Positions 46,501 to 56,514 are shown, counted from the first letter of the stretch. The stretch is DNA of 64,000 bases from an uncultured Saprospiraceae bacterium (GCA_938015595.1 CALLPI010000017.1:1-64000), one strand, 5' to 3'. The notes: generated by a model not told the origin, from the sequence alone. Program-made: numbers and translations.

Positions 46501-46745
46501 AAAACTTTCAGGACGTTATCAATTGGCCCAGTAAGCTCAACGCTGACTTCTTTGACCTACGCGCCAAACTGGACGTACACGACCCCCGCGTGACCCAGGG
46601 CGTGCGCGACCGCCTGGCTCACCTGGAAGCTGAGTGGGGCAAGCATCGCAACGCCTGGCAAAAACTGGTGGACGAAGACGTAGCCGCCTACAATCGCCTG
46701 TTCCGAGAAAAAGAATTGCCCCTTTTGGTAGTGCCAGATAAGTAA
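43557..46745 (+). CDS. Large secreted BNR/Asp-box propeller protein, paralogue of the 14890-18123 gene
   Basis: 1062 residues. Signal peptide about 1-23 (ending LVAQ). The opening of the mature part, [20 protein letters not shown], aligns with MRNIGPAGMSGRVTAIDVD of the other copy. Asp-box motifs include [52 protein letters not shown] and [10 protein letters not shown] beta-rich segment and a helical C-terminal region of about 150 residues follow, as in the paralogue. Function is unknown; no catalytic residues are assignable and no T9SS tail is seen. The 223 bp behind it (46746-46968) show nothing recognisable. Confidence 0.8.
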   Translation: MKKLSTIIGVIVFSIGINLPLVAQKKKPVLPATGSAIALSELDTSLYKGLKWRCIGPFRGGRSVAVSGVPHDEYTYYAGYTGGGLWKTEDAGITWYPIGDEWLKTGSVGDIAVAESDPNVVYVGMGEHAVRGVMTTYGDGIYKSTDAGKTWRHLGLEKTRHISDVVVHPHNPDEVYVAAQGALHGPSEERGIYKSTDGGLTWKKVLYVDENTGASSLSMDYRNPRILYAATWQHRRLPWKIESGGPGCAIWKSVDAGETWTKIIEGLPMQMGKIGVSVSRANPDRVYAIVEAEKSKAGLYRSDNGGKSWQHLSNNQDITSRSWYYMEVFADPQNADVVYVLNAPMMRSIDGGKTFQNVRVGHGDTHDLWINPRNAKNMILGDDGGAEITFNTGASWSALNNQPTAQFYRVNADRQFPYKVYGGQQDNSSVVIASRTNGVGITEKDWSKGPGCECAWIAFDPDKPELLYGGCYQGYIDVLDTRTGETKDIQAWPAINLAVPPKDMKYRFNWNAPIVASPHNPNVVYHCANVVMRTTDGGLRWEAISPDLTRNDPAKQGPGGGPITNEGAGGENYNTIYYFAESVLEPGVLYTGSDCGLVHLSRDNGKTWQNITPDGLPECSIHSIEISPHDKGTAYIAANRYKFNDFASYTYKTTDYGKTWTRIADGIRSDDFLKVVREDPKTKGLLYGGAERGFYISFNGGQRWHYLPLNLPAVPITDLIVRDNDLVAATAGRSFWILDDLSPLQQSVGKLEGLRLFQPKPTVRFSSFSAPWLPDFIPGIGKNPSSGVLFSYYLPENADTNEVKLDIFDADGTVLRSYSSKKDETSKPYPGGPRPTPVLPASKGIQRFAWDFRTAGLPDIPGVYVYADYNGHRVPPGTYRARLSYKGQVSEVIFEIVPDPRLRVSPNDWQEQQLLIARIEQHISDMHGCVNALRKSRKQIETLNEAFKGASGENEKALLEAGKQLLQKIDAWESNIVETRQKNFQDVINWPSKLNADFFDLRAKLDVHDPRVTQGVRDRLAHLEAEWGKHRNAWQKLVDEDVAAYNRLFREKELPLLVVPDK

Positions 46746-46968
46746 ACCACATTGCTAAAGCAAAAGCCCGAATCATTGAAGAATAAGCCAACTGGCGCCC
46801 ATTGCTACAGGCATTTGAGGCTAAACTTGCATACGCAACTGGGCGAAACGCGGGCTAAAACGCTCAGAATATGCGCGAATAGCGTAGAGGGTATCGGGCT
46901 TGGCAAAGAAGTACTACAAAGTTGAAGCAAGGGCAGAGGCTCATTGCTTTGCCAGGCAAGCGCTACCC

Positions 46969-48426
46969 TCACGCCTGCGGGATGGCGATGACAAACTCGG
47001 AGCCGTGCCGGGGTTCGCTCCTGACGCTAATGCGGCCGCCGTGTTTCTCCACTATTTTTTTAACGTAGGCTAAGCCCAGTCCAAAGCCCTTGACGTTATG
47101 CAAGTCGCCTTGTGGTACGCGGAAGAACTGCTCGAAGATGCTCTGCTGGTAAGCCTTGGGGATGCCGATACCATTGTCGCGCACAGCTACGCGCAGCCAC
47201 CCGTCTTCATCAGTACATACGATGTGGATTTTCACCGAGTCATATGAGTATTTGATAGCATTGTCCACTAAGTTCTGGATGGCATTAGTAAAGTGGGTTT
47301 TATCCAAGAGGGCTGTGGGGTTGTCCAACTGGCATTCCAGGCTGATGGCGATGTCTTTACCGTTGTGGAGGCTGTAGCGCTGCACTATGCTCTGCAGGGT
47401 ATCCGATATGTTTGTTGGCTCGCGTTGGAGCTCCAGTTCGCGGCGGTCTTCCATAGCAATATTAAGCACTTTCTCTACAAGAGCAGAGAGGCGGTTGAGT
47501 TCTTGTCGGGAAATGTCGAGGTAGTCGCGGGTACGTTCGGGGTTTTTGATGGCATCAAAACTCTGCAGAGCTTCCACGGCTGCCGATACGGTGGCGATGG
47601 GAGTTTTGAGCTCATGGGTCATATTGTTGATGAAGTCGCTCTTGATTTCCGATAACTTCTTCTGCTGCAAAATGGTGCGCAGCATATAAACGAAGGCCCA
47701 GGTAGTGATGATGAGCAGCACGACGCTACCGATGAGCGTACCCAACATACGCGATATGATGACAGGTGCTGGCTTGGGAAACGTAGCTTGGATGCCGAGG
47801 CGGCTCAGTGGGTTGAGGGCGAAGATACGGGTAGTGACAGGCTGACCAATTTTGATGGGAGGAGGGTTGTCAGGGCGAATCTCGCGCCAAGAGGGCACCC
47901 GCATTGTATCCAGACGAAATTCTGCATCAATATTTCGGGCCAGCAACTCCTGGTGGTAGATGGAGTCTATGTCGTTTAGATTTATCTCTCGCTCATACAG
48001 GCGGTTCATTACCAACATATTGGAAATGCGTCGCGCCAAGGTGTCAGCATACAAACGCAGGCTGTCTTTGACCTGGTGCTCGCGCAAGACCAGATGGATA
48101 CATTTGTCCTGTGAGGATTGCGCGATTGTTTGCTCGTCAGGAGAGTCTGGCATTACAACTGTATGGGCGTGCGCTACAGAGTCTGACAATCCCTGACTGC
48201 CAGTGTGAAACACCACTGTGCTGATAGAATCAAAACTACCCAATACCTCCTGTACACGGCCTAGCTCACTGCGCGATACAGCTGCCCCGAGTGCCATGTT
48301 CACCTGGCGCGTCATTTCGCGATGGTTGAGGCGATAAGCTTGGTAGAGCCAGTATCCTTGAAATATATTGGCACCTACTATGCTGAGCACCATCAGAACC
48401 ATTATGTATCTGATGCGTTTTTTCAC
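46969..48426 (-). CDS. Sensor histidine kinase
   Basis: 485 residues from a GTG at 48426. Two transmembrane segments (about 8-28 and 228-250) bracket a periplasmic sensor of about 200 residues with no recognised fold. The HisKA box with the phospho-His is NNMTHELKTPIATV. The HATPase domain has NLVDNAIKYS, VRDNGIGIP and GFGLGLAYVKKIV. No response regulator gene is adjacent, so it is an orphan here. It is divergent from the GLPGLI/outer-membrane-barrel operon, which is a plausible target through an OmpR-type regulator encoded elsewhere (inference). Confidence 0.9.
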   Translation of the reverse strand: MKKRIRYIMVLMVLSIVGANIFQGYWLYQAYRLNHREMTRQVNMALGAAVSRSELGRVQEVLGSFDSISTVVFHTGSQGLSDSVAHAHTVVMPDSPDEQTIAQSSQDKCIHLVLREHQVKDSLRLYADTLARRISNMLVMNRLYEREINLNDIDSIYHQELLARNIDAEFRLDTMRVPSWREIRPDNPPPIKIGQPVTTRIFALNPLSRLGIQATFPKPAPVIISRMLGTLIGSVVLLIITTWAFVYMLRTILQQKKLSEIKSDFINNMTHELKTPIATVSAAVEALQSFDAIKNPERTRDYLDISRQELNRLSALVEKVLNIAMEDRRELELQREPTNISDTLQSIVQRYSLHNGKDIAISLECQLDNPTALLDKTHFTNAIQNLVDNAIKYSYDSVKIHIVCTDEDGWLRVAVRDNGIGIPKAYQQSIFEQFFRVPQGDLHNVKGFGLGLAYVKKIVEKHGGRISVRSEPRHGSEFVIAIPQA

Positions 48427-48446
48427 AACATAGTTCCTTTACATTG

Positions 48447-48454
48447 CAAAAATA
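48447..48454 (-). promoter_or_regulatory. -7 box TATTTTTG of the histidine kinase gene
   Basis: On the minus strand this matches TAnnTTTG and lies 20 nt before the GTG start at 48426. Confidence 0.45.
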
Positions 48455-48481
48455 AGCACATTCGAGTACTGATGGCCAAGC

Positions 48482-48538
48482 GCTTAACACAAATTAACGC
48501 TAAGTAAGAGTGCTTAACACAAAAGTTAGCAACCTTTG
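48482..48538 (+). promoter_or_regulatory. Repeated TTAAC half-sites and -7-like box before the GLPGLI operon
   Basis: GCTTAACACAAA occurs twice (48482-48493 and 48512-48523), 30 bp apart. TTAAC half-sites start at 48484, 48494 and 48514, with a TTAGC at 48526; the 10-bp first spacing resembles OmpR-family direct repeats. AACCTTTG (48531-48538) is a one-mismatch -7 box, 31 nt before the ATG at 48569. The repeats lie where a -33 element would be, as expected for an activated promoter. Confidence 0.45.
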
Positions 48539-48568
48539 TATTGTCATTTCAAATAAACGCATTAAACC

Positions 48569-49339
48569 ATGCTACGACACACCATCGCTGCCCTGTTGCT
48601 TGCTACCCTGGCAGTTGTTGCTACCCAGGCGCAGAGCGCCGGCGAAATTGAGTACGAAGTCACTCGTCAGATAAGCCCCGAAATGATGGCTCGGTTTGGC
48701 GGCGGCGGCGGCGACCCCAGTGCCATGCCCTCCATAATCACCCTGAGCCAAACGGTGCGTTTTGCTGGCCAAATGGCTACCTACACCATGCCCCGCCCCG
48801 GCCAAGCCATGATGGGCATGATGCCACCCGGCGCTATGGGGCAAATGCGCCGTTTCATGCCGTTTGAAAACAAAGACTATGCAGACTTTTCCAGCAAGAA
48901 GCTCCTCCACTACATGCGCATGACTTCTGGCGAGGACACCACCACCTGGTACCTATATGAAGAACCTTTTGAATTTGCCGCTGACTGGAAAGCGGACAAA
49001 AAGACTAAGAAAATATTGGGCTTTGAATGCCAAAAAGCCACCGCCACCTGGCGTGGCAGCAAATACACTGTTTGGTTCACCATGGATGTGCCCGGCGTAG
49101 TCTTCAGCCCCGTCAATGGCCTGGTACCGCCGCAGGGCGGGTTAGTACTTTCGCTGGAAACCGACGACCAGTCGTTCGTAGCCAAAAAAGTAGACCTTCA
49201 GGCCAAAGTACCCGTTGAGGAAGTCACGCCTGCCATCACAGATGCCAAGGTTATCACTGCAGAAGAAGCCCGCGAGATGCGCCGCGCCGCCGGCGAACGC
49301 ATGCGAGCCCAGTTTCAGCAGCAAATGCCGAGGCAATAA
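48569..49339 (+). CDS. GLPGLI family protein
   Basis: 256 residues. Signal peptide about 1-22 (ending ATQAQ). The central part follows the TIGR01200 pattern: DWKADKKTKKILGFECQKATA, then YTVWFTMDVPGVVFSPVNGL, and a PPQGGLVLSLE block in place of the eponymous GLPGLI. A Met/Gly/Pro-rich segment (about 68-95) is unusual and reminiscent of metal-binding or disordered linkers. The family is periplasmic, of unknown function, and typically encoded beside outer-membrane beta-barrel genes, as here (70 bp to the next start). Confidence 0.85.
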   Translation: MLRHTIAALLLATLAVVATQAQSAGEIEYEVTRQISPEMMARFGGGGGDPSAMPSIITLSQTVRFAGQMATYTMPRPGQAMMGMMPPGAMGQMRRFMPFENKDYADFSSKKLLHYMRMTSGEDTTTWYLYEEPFEFAADWKADKKTKKILGFECQKATATWRGSKYTVWFTMDVPGVVFSPVNGLVPPQGGLVLSLETDDQSFVAKKVDLQAKVPVEEVTPAITDAKVITAEEAREMRRAAGERMRAQFQQQMPRQ

Positions 49340-49409
49340 AAACACCTGTATGCCTTAGTGCTCATCGCGAAATCACCCAATGCTTTTCCATTCTCTAAAA
49401 CCTTGCGCA

Positions 49410-52277
49410 ATGCGTACCCTGTTTCTCTCTCTATCTTTCAGTTTGATGGCATTGGGCATGGCCTGGAGCCAGAGCTCTGGTAACGCCATTCTCAAAGGCT
49501 ATCTGCGCAGCAAGAGCGCCAATGAGCCGCTTCCCTTCGCAGCGGTTATGTTGCAAAACCCCAAAGACTCTACAGTGGCCTACTCTGGCCTTACGGACGA
49601 CAAGGGCTTCTTCCAGATCAACTCTATCCAAGATGGCGAATACCGCTTTGTGGCCTCATACCTGGGCTACAGATCTGCAGAGCGCATAATCACCTTTGCG
49701 CGAGGCAGCCGCACCCAGGACCTCGGAAAACTGGACATGGAAGAGCAGGAAATCACCCTGGGCGAGGTCACCATCAAAGAAGACCGCATTCCGGTAGCCG
49801 TCAAGCAAGATACAATTGAATTTGATGCCTCTGCCTACAAAATGCGCGACAACGCCTTGGTGGAAGACCTCCTGAAGCGCCTGCCTGGTATAGAAGTGGG
49901 CTCCGATGGCTCCATCCGCGCCATGGGCGAAACCATCAATGAAATTACTGTGGACGGCCAGCCCTTCTTCGGCAATGACCCCAAGCTGGCCACCCGCAAT
50001 CTACCTGCCGACATCGTGGCCAAGGTACAGGTGCACGACAAAAAGTCTGACCAGGCGCAGTTCACCGGTATTGACGATGGCAACACCCGCAAGGCCATCA
50101 ATATCACGCTAAAAAAAGACAAGAATCAAGGCGTGTTTGGCCGGGCATCCCTTAGCGGTGGCCCTGCTTCTGATGCTGCGCTGGGCAATCGCTTCGCTGG
50201 CAATGGCAATATCAACCGCTTTCGCAGCAAGGAGCGCATATCTCTGCTGGGTAGTGCCAATAATATCAACGATTTAGGTTTTTCTTTTTCTGATTTGGTG
50301 ACTTCGTTTGGCGGCGGACAGCCCGGCCAACCCGGTGGGCTGTCCGACCTCTTAGGCGGTGGAGGCTTTGGTGCCGTCATGCGTGGTGGGCGCAGCGGCC
50401 TTAGCAATGCCCTGCTCGGCGGCAATACCGAGGGCATTACTACTGCTTATGCCGGTGGCCTCAACTATCGCAATGAATGGGGTAGCGGCAAACTCAAGTT
50501 CAACAGCTCCTACTTTGGCAGCCAGGCTAAAACTATAAACGACGAAGAGCGCCGCCGCCAAACCCTCCTGCCCGAAGGCGGTAGCTTCGATAACCTCCAG
50601 GTAGGCCACTCCGAAAATGCCCGCGCCAACCACCGCCTCAACATGAACTTCGAGTACCAAATCGACAGCCTGCGCTCCGTCATCTTTCGCCCCACGCTCA
50701 CACTCAACACTCAAAATACCCTTAACACCAACGATTACGAATCCTTCAGCGCCAATAACCTCTTGCTCAACCAAGGCAATTTGCTCACCCGCTCCAACAA
50801 TACTCGTCCTGGCCTGAGCGGCAACTTACTCTATCGCCAAAAGCTCAACAAGCCGGGCCGAACCTTCTCGCTCAATCTTACGGGCTCTGTCAACGACCAG
50901 GACACTGAGCGCCTCAACCAGTCGGATAACCGCCTCTTTCCCCCCAACAGCAACCCAGTTGATTCTTCCTTTAACCAACTCACCTTCATCCAGAGCCTCA
51001 ACCAGCGCATAGGTGCGCGCGCAGCCTACACCGAGCCGTTAGGTAAAAATAAATTCCTCGAAGTCAACTACGATTTCAACAACAACATACAGACTTCCAA
51101 CCAGGAAACTTATGACTTCAACACTCAAACTGGCCGCTTCGACCTGGTGAACGATATCTTCTCCAATCAGTTCGACAACACCTTTACTACGCACCAGGGC
51201 GGCTTCAACTACCGCCACCAAAAGCTCAAGTACGACTACACCGTGGGCATGAGTGTGCAAGAGAGCCGCATCCGAAGCGAGTCGCCAGAGCAGGAGCGAG
51301 CCTTTTCTCGTGCGTTTGTCAACTTATTTCCGGTGGCGCAGTTCAATTACAACTTCTCTCAGAGTAAGCGCCTGCGCATCAACTATCGAGGCAGCGCCCG
51401 CAACCCCAGCGTGAGTCAGTTGCAGCCTGTGCCCGACATCAGCAACCCGCAAGTGGTACGCCTGGGCAATCCGGAACTCAACCCGGAGATTTCGCACAAT
51501 GTGAACTTGAACTTCAACAACTTCAACATGGCATCTATGCGCAGCCTGTTCTTGTCGCTGCGCGGCACGCTCACCGACAACCGCATCGTAAACTCGACCA
51601 ACTTCCTGGGGCGTGGGCAGCAGGTCATTCAGCCGGTGAACACCAACGGCGCTTGGAATGCCGGTGGCTTTGCCGCCGTGGGTATGCCCCTGGTCAAAAA
51701 GATCAAAGCCAACCTGAATTTGAGCGCCAACTTCGATTACGACCGCTATGCCAACCTCTTCAACGGGGCTATCAACGTCACCAATTCGCTATCTATGGGC
51801 GGCGGCTTGCGCGTGGTGGTGGCGCCCAGCGAAAAGTTTGACGCCAACATCGGCGCCAACATGAGGTACAACAACGCCCGCCAGTCTATCCAGGCCAACC
51901 TCAATGCCCGCTTCCTCAACTATACAGCCTCGGCGGAGTTCAACTGGACATTACCGCTCAACTTCGTCATTGGTTCGGATGCGCGTTTCATAGCCAACCG
52001 GGGCGGCTCGGCCACCTTCAACCAAGAGGCTATTCTCTGGAGCGCCTACCTGGAGAAGCGCTTCCTCAAAGGCAATGCCGGCGCCCTGCGTTTGCAAGGC
52101 TTCGATTTGCTCAACCAGAATATCAACATCTCGCGCACCGTGGGCGATGCCTTCATCGAAGACCTCAGCACCAGCGTGTTGCGCCAATACTTTCTGCTGA
52201 GTTTCTCGTACCGCTTTGGCAAGTTTGCCGGTCAAAACATGCAGATGCCTCCGGGCATGCGCATGATGCGTTTTTGA
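49410..52277 (+). CDS. TonB-dependent-receptor-like outer membrane beta-barrel protein
   Basis: 955 residues from the ATG at 49410, which starts the signal peptide MRTLFLSLSFSLMALG...WSQ; an ATG at 49380 is in the same frame. The parts are: a carboxypeptidase-regulatory-like domain (about 25-110; AVMLQNPKDSTVAYSGLTDD and VASYLGYRS); a plug-like domain (about 120-230; VEDLLKRLPGIEV and VDGQPFFGNDP); and a long beta-barrel ending SFSYRFGKFAG..., of the outer membrane protein beta-barrel family (PF14905 type). Gly-rich loops at about 290-345 are low complexity. The C-terminus is a Met-rich QMPPGMRMMRF, echoing the Met-rich stretch of the GLPGLI partner. A transport or surface-binding role is likely; the substrate is unknown. 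Confidence 0.88.
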   Translation: MRTLFLSLSFSLMALGMAWSQSSGNAILKGYLRSKSANEPLPFAAVMLQNPKDSTVAYSGLTDDKGFFQINSIQDGEYRFVASYLGYRSAERIITFARGSRTQDLGKLDMEEQEITLGEVTIKEDRIPVAVKQDTIEFDASAYKMRDNALVEDLLKRLPGIEVGSDGSIRAMGETINEITVDGQPFFGNDPKLATRNLPADIVAKVQVHDKKSDQAQFTGIDDGNTRKAINITLKKDKNQGVFGRASLSGGPASDAALGNRFAGNGNINRFRSKERISLLGSANNINDLGFSFSDLVTSFGGGQPGQPGGLSDLLGGGGFGAVMRGGRSGLSNALLGGNTEGITTAYAGGLNYRNEWGSGKLKFNSSYFGSQAKTINDEERRRQTLLPEGGSFDNLQVGHSENARANHRLNMNFEYQIDSLRSVIFRPTLTLNTQNTLNTNDYESFSANNLLLNQGNLLTRSNNTRPGLSGNLLYRQKLNKPGRTFSLNLTGSVNDQDTERLNQSDNRLFPPNSNPVDSSFNQLTFIQSLNQRIGARAAYTEPLGKNKFLEVNYDFNNNIQTSNQETYDFNTQTGRFDLVNDIFSNQFDNTFTTHQGGFNYRHQKLKYDYTVGMSVQESRIRSESPEQERAFSRAFVNLFPVAQFNYNFSQSKRLRINYRGSARNPSVSQLQPVPDISNPQVVRLGNPELNPEISHNVNLNFNNFNMASMRSLFLSLRGTLTDNRIVNSTNFLGRGQQVIQPVNTNGAWNAGGFAAVGMPLVKKIKANLNLSANFDYDRYANLFNGAINVTNSLSMGGGLRVVVAPSEKFDANIGANMRYNNARQSIQANLNARFLNYTASAEFNWTLPLNFVIGSDARFIANRGGSATFNQEAILWSAYLEKRFLKGNAGALRLQGFDLLNQNINISRTVGDAFIEDLSTSVLRQYFLLSFSYRFGKFAGQNMQMPPGMRMMRF

Positions 52278-52375
52278 GGCCGTATGTGGTAGATAAAATT
52301 TGGCAGGGTTTCAAAATTTGGCCAAATCTCATCTCACCCATGCGAGTAGCCGCACAAAAAGCCGAGCGGCAAATT

Positions 52376-52407
52376 TTGCTGAAATTCCTCACCACTCCGT
52401 ACCTTTA
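52376..52407 (+). promoter_or_regulatory. Promoter of the DUF3137 gene
   Basis: TTG (52376-52378), 21 nt, then TACCTTTA (52400-52407), one base off TAnnTTTG, 38 nt upstream of the ATG at 52446. Confidence 0.5.
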
Positions 52408-52445
52408 GCCCTTGCCGGAGTACGGGTTGCTCCGCAATAGGAGGT

Positions 52446-53387
52446 ATGCAGCATTACTTGCAGGACGACTTCAGGCGGTATTTCAATACTACTATAGCGC
52501 CTGAGCTGATGCGCCAGGAGCGCCTGCGCTTGCGCTTGCTGGGCTTTTTGCAGTTGTCGGTCGTCTTTATATTTATGCTGTTTATGCTGGGGTTTTATCT
52601 TGGTATTTGGGCGCTAACCCTGGTGCTGGTCATTCTCAATTTTTTTTTCATTTCGTACCTGTTGTGGAGAATTGAGGATTTTCGTCAGAATTTCAAGCCC
52701 CGTGTGGTGCGTCTCATTTTGGACTATATAGACGATGGCCTTAACTTTGACCCCCAATATCCGCTGCGTTATGAGGCTAAGGGTTATTTGAGTAAGGAAC
52801 TTTTTCTGGCTTCCCGCATTTTTGACACACCGGCAGATGAGTATTACGGCGAGGACAAGATAGAGGGCAAGGTGGGCGAGATGGTTTTTGAGTTGTCTGA
52901 GCTGCGGGTAGGCGAAATCTCTGCTTTGCGCAATCAACTCAAATCAGTGTTTCGAGGAGTGTTTCTGCACGCCAAGTTCAACGAGCCTACCTCTGGCATC
53001 ATCATTTGCTGGCCACGCCACCGCCTCCAGTACCTGACCAAATCCATCCGGGCGTTCACCTTTCAGAAGGGCAAAGACAAAGATACGGAAATCAGCAATG
53101 ATGCCTTCCGCCAGATTTTTATGACTTTTTCTACTGACAAAACGCCGGTACACCACATCCTCACCGAACCTATTCAAGCAGCGCTGGCTGCTTTTGTAGC
53201 CTCTACCGGCAGAACCCTTTACGTATCCATCATTAACGAGCACATTTACATCGGCATGTCGAGTGAGAAAGACATGCTGGAGCCTTACATCTTGCGCAAC
53301 AACAATAGCTTTCAGCGCGTCAAGGAATTTTTTGACGATATCCTCACTTTGCTGCTCTTAGTCGAAATCTTTGACCGAAACCGGTAG
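52446..53387 (+). CDS. DUF3137 domain membrane protein
   Basis: 313 residues. Two transmembrane segments lie close together (about 29-48 and 52-72), with a cytoplasmic remainder. The DUF3137 pattern is clear: YEAKGYLSKELFLASRIF, ADEYYGEDKIEGKVGEMVFELSEL, FRGVFLHAKFN and IYIGMSSEKDMLEP. The family is of unknown function, with some members next to LemA genes; no lemA is present here. It reads in the same direction as the M16 protease gene, 157 bp ahead of it. Confidence 0.85.
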   Translation: MQHYLQDDFRRYFNTTIAPELMRQERLRLRLLGFLQLSVVFIFMLFMLGFYLGIWALTLVLVILNFFFISYLLWRIEDFRQNFKPRVVRLILDYIDDGLNFDPQYPLRYEAKGYLSKELFLASRIFDTPADEYYGEDKIEGKVGEMVFELSELRVGEISALRNQLKSVFRGVFLHAKFNEPTSGIIICWPRHRLQYLTKSIRAFTFQKGKDKDTEISNDAFRQIFMTFSTDKTPVHHILTEPIQAALAAFVASTGRTLYVSIINEHIYIGMSSEKDMLEPYILRNNNSFQRVKEFFDDILTLLLLVEIFDRNR

Positions 53388-53544
53388 AATTTTTCTTGAA
53401 CACTAGCTGGCTTACTGAGGTTGTGCTGCCGGCTACTTGCCGATGCTTTTCGACCTTTTGGGGCCAACCCTCCACATCCTTTTGTACTTTTCCGGGAAGT
53501 TTGTCGTTAGTGAAGTATTCTTTCACAAATTCCCTGCATATATT

Positions 53545-56514
53545 ATGTGGTTCAGAAATCTTACCCTCCTGAGTATTCTACTCCTGGGCAGTTTCGCTGC
53601 TATGGCGCAAACTGCTTGGAAAACTGTGACTAAAACCTCCGCTGACGGCAAGTACCAGTGGCAGGAAGTAGAAAATGACCCGACCCGAACGCGCTTTTAC
53701 ACCTTGCCCAACGGCCTTACCGTGATCTTGTGTGAAAACCACCTGGAGCCACGCATAATGGCTCTGCTTGCCATCCGTGCCGGCAGCAAGCACGACCCCG
53801 CCGACAACACCGGGCTGGCACACTACCTGGAGCACATGCTCTTCAAAGGCACCGACCGCTTTGGTACCCTCGATTACGCCAAAGAAAAGGTAGAGCTAGA
53901 CCGTATCGAAGCCTTGTATGAGCACTACAATAAAACTACTGACCCCATAGCCCGAAAGGCTATCTATCGCCAGATTGACTCTGTATCGAGCATTGCCGCC
54001 AAGTATGCCATTGCCAATGAATACGACAAGATGATGAACGCCATTGGCTCCAACATGACCAATGCCTTTACTTCTTTTGAGAACACCACCTACATGGAAA
54101 ATATACCCTCCAACAACCTGGAGCGGTTCTTGCAGGTGCAGGAAGAGCGCTTCCGAAACCCCGTGCTGCGCTTGTTTCACACCGAACTGGAAGCCGTGTA
54201 TGAAGAAAAGAACATCAGCCTGGACGACGGCGGTGACAAGGTGTTTGAGGCCATGTTTGCCAGCCTCTTCAAAAAACACCCCTACGGTACGCAAACCACC
54301 ATCGGCACCATTGAGCACCTGAAAAACCCCTCGCTCAAAGCTATCCGCCAATACTACGACAAATACTATGTGCCCAACAACATGGCACTCATCCTGGCCG
54401 GAGACCTCAACCCTGATGAGGCCATCGTACTAGTAGACAAATATCTGGGCCACTGGAAGTCTAAGCCCGTGCCACCTTTCCGATTCGAACCTGAAGACCC
54501 GCGCACTGGCATCGAGGAAATCACCGTGCGCAGCCCCGACGAAGAAAGTGTAGCCATTGGCTACCGCATGCCCAACGCCATGTCTAAAGAGGCTGTGACT
54601 GCTGACCTCGTAAGTGCCATCCTCTACAATGGCTCTAGCGGCCTCATTGACAAAAACCTCGTCAAGCAGCAACAAGTGCTGGAGGCCTACGGCTTCAACT
54701 ACCTCCTTCAAGACTACGGCATCTTCTACTTTGGCGGCCGCCCGCTCGAAGGCCAGACCCTCCAGCAAGTGCGCGACCTCATCCTGGGCGAAATCGAAAA
54801 CCTCAAAAAGGGTAACTTTGACGAAGACCTCATCCCTGCTACCGTCAACAACCTCAAAGTAAACCGCATACGCGAGCAAGAGCGCGCCATGAACATGGCC
54901 TTTACCTTGCACGAGCAGTACGTAGTGGGCAAGCCATGGGCCGAGTACCTGGCTGGCGTGGAGGCTATGAGCCGAATCACCAAAACTGACGTAGTGGCTT
55001 TTGCCAACAAGTGGTTTGGCAATGACTACACCGTGGTGTATAAACTCTCCGAGCAAGACCCCAACGTACAAAAAGTAGAGAAACCCGAAATCAGCCCCGT
55101 TGAAGTAAACCGCGATGCTCAGTCGGACTTCTCGCGCGCCATCGTGGAAGCGCCCGTCAAACCGCTCTCGCCAATATTTCTCGACTATGAACGCGACATC
55201 CAGAAGGCCCAATTGAAAAAAGACATCCCCGTATGGGCGGTCAAAAATGACATCAATCCGCTCTTTACCTTATACTATGTGCTAGACATGGGCGAAAACC
55301 ACAACAAAAAACTCCCCCTGGCCATTGACTACCTACAGCTCATCGGTACGTCCAAAATGACCAACGAACGTATCAATAAGGAGTTTTACAAGTTGGCGGT
55401 CAACTTTAGCATCTTTAGCAGCCGCGACCAAGTGTACGTGTCCCTCTCCGGCTTGCAGGAGAACTTCGAGCCTGCCGTGCGCTTGCTCGAAAGCCTCCTC
55501 AATGGCCCCAAACCTGATAAAGAAGCACTGGACAAGATGATTGCCGCCAAAATCAAGGAGCGCAACGATGCCACACTCAACCGTCGCACCATCTTCTGGC
55601 AGGCACTTAGCGCGTATGCTTCTTACGGCCCAGTGAATCCTTTCAACGACGTGCTCAGCAACGACGAGATGCGCGCCATCAAACCGGAAGAACTTACCGA
55701 CCTCATCAAGTCACTGCCACGCTACAAGCACCGCATTTACTATTACGGCCCGAAGAGTGTGCGCGAAATCACTGCTCAGCTCAAAAGACTGCACAAAACA
55801 CCCTCTAAATTGATGGACTACCCTGCTGAACGCGAGTACAAGCCCGTGTACCCCACCGAGCCAACAGTGTATTTTGTAGATTACGACATGGTGCAGGCCG
55901 AAATTGCTTTGCAGCGCTGGGATCAGCCCTTCGACGTTAAATTGCTACCCTACGTGAGCGCCTTTAACGAATATTATGGCGGCAGCATGGGATCGGTGGT
56001 TTTCCAGGACATACGCGAAAGCAAGGCGCTGGCCTATTCTACCTTCTCCAGTTTTTCGCGCCCAGCCAAAAAGTCTATGCCCTTCAGCGCTTCTTTTTAC
56101 GTAGGCACTCAAGCCGACAAAATGCCTGAAGCTATGGCTGCCGTGAAAAACTTAGTGGAAAACATGCCAGAATCAGAAAAGCTCTGGGAGGTAGGCAGAA
56201 GATCTATACGTCAAAGTATTGAGACCAACCGCATCACTCAGACGGGCATCCTGTTCAACTACCAGAATGCCCTGCGCCTCGGTCTCAACCACGACACTCG
56301 CCGCGATGTGTACGAGACTATTGACCGCATTACTCTGCAGGACATCAAGAAGTTTCATGCCGAGCACTTCGCTGGCAAAACCTGGACAGTGCGCATAGTA
56401 GGCTCCAAGAAACGCCTCGACCTGGAAGCGCTCAAGCCTTATGGCCAAGTAGTGGAGCTTTCACTTAAAGATATCTTCGGCTACGAAGTAGAAAAAGAAG
56501 AGAAACAGCCATAA
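53545..56514 (+). CDS. M16 family zinc metallopeptidase, long (two-unit) form
   Basis: 989 residues from the ATG at 53545, which begins the signal peptide MWFRNLTLLSILLLGSFAAMAQ; the open frame extends upstream without protein-like content. The N-terminal active domain has HYLEH (93-97) and the distal glutamate in TELEAVYEEKNIS. Three further M16-type domains make a pitrilysin-like clamp of normal size. It should degrade peptides in the periplasm or at the surface. It is much longer than the 441-residue M16 protein at 29174 and not its tandem partner. Confidence 0.9.
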   Translation: MWFRNLTLLSILLLGSFAAMAQTAWKTVTKTSADGKYQWQEVENDPTRTRFYTLPNGLTVILCENHLEPRIMALLAIRAGSKHDPADNTGLAHYLEHMLFKGTDRFGTLDYAKEKVELDRIEALYEHYNKTTDPIARKAIYRQIDSVSSIAAKYAIANEYDKMMNAIGSNMTNAFTSFENTTYMENIPSNNLERFLQVQEERFRNPVLRLFHTELEAVYEEKNISLDDGGDKVFEAMFASLFKKHPYGTQTTIGTIEHLKNPSLKAIRQYYDKYYVPNNMALILAGDLNPDEAIVLVDKYLGHWKSKPVPPFRFEPEDPRTGIEEITVRSPDEESVAIGYRMPNAMSKEAVTADLVSAILYNGSSGLIDKNLVKQQQVLEAYGFNYLLQDYGIFYFGGRPLEGQTLQQVRDLILGEIENLKKGNFDEDLIPATVNNLKVNRIREQERAMNMAFTLHEQYVVGKPWAEYLAGVEAMSRITKTDVVAFANKWFGNDYTVVYKLSEQDPNVQKVEKPEISPVEVNRDAQSDFSRAIVEAPVKPLSPIFLDYERDIQKAQLKKDIPVWAVKNDINPLFTLYYVLDMGENHNKKLPLAIDYLQLIGTSKMTNERINKEFYKLAVNFSIFSSRDQVYVSLSGLQENFEPAVRLLESLLNGPKPDKEALDKMIAAKIKERNDATLNRRTIFWQALSAYASYGPVNPFNDVLSNDEMRAIKPEELTDLIKSLPRYKHRIYYYGPKSVREITAQLKRLHKTPSKLMDYPAEREYKPVYPTEPTVYFVDYDMVQAEIALQRWDQPFDVKLLPYVSAFNEYYGGSMGSVVFQDIRESKALAYSTFSSFSRPAKKSMPFSASFYVGTQADKMPEAMAAVKNLVENMPESEKLWEVGRRSIRQSIETNRITQTGILFNYQNALRLGLNHDTRRDVYETIDRITLQDIKKFHAEHFAGKTWTVRIVGSKKRLDLEALKPYGQVVELSLKDIFGYEVEKEEKQP

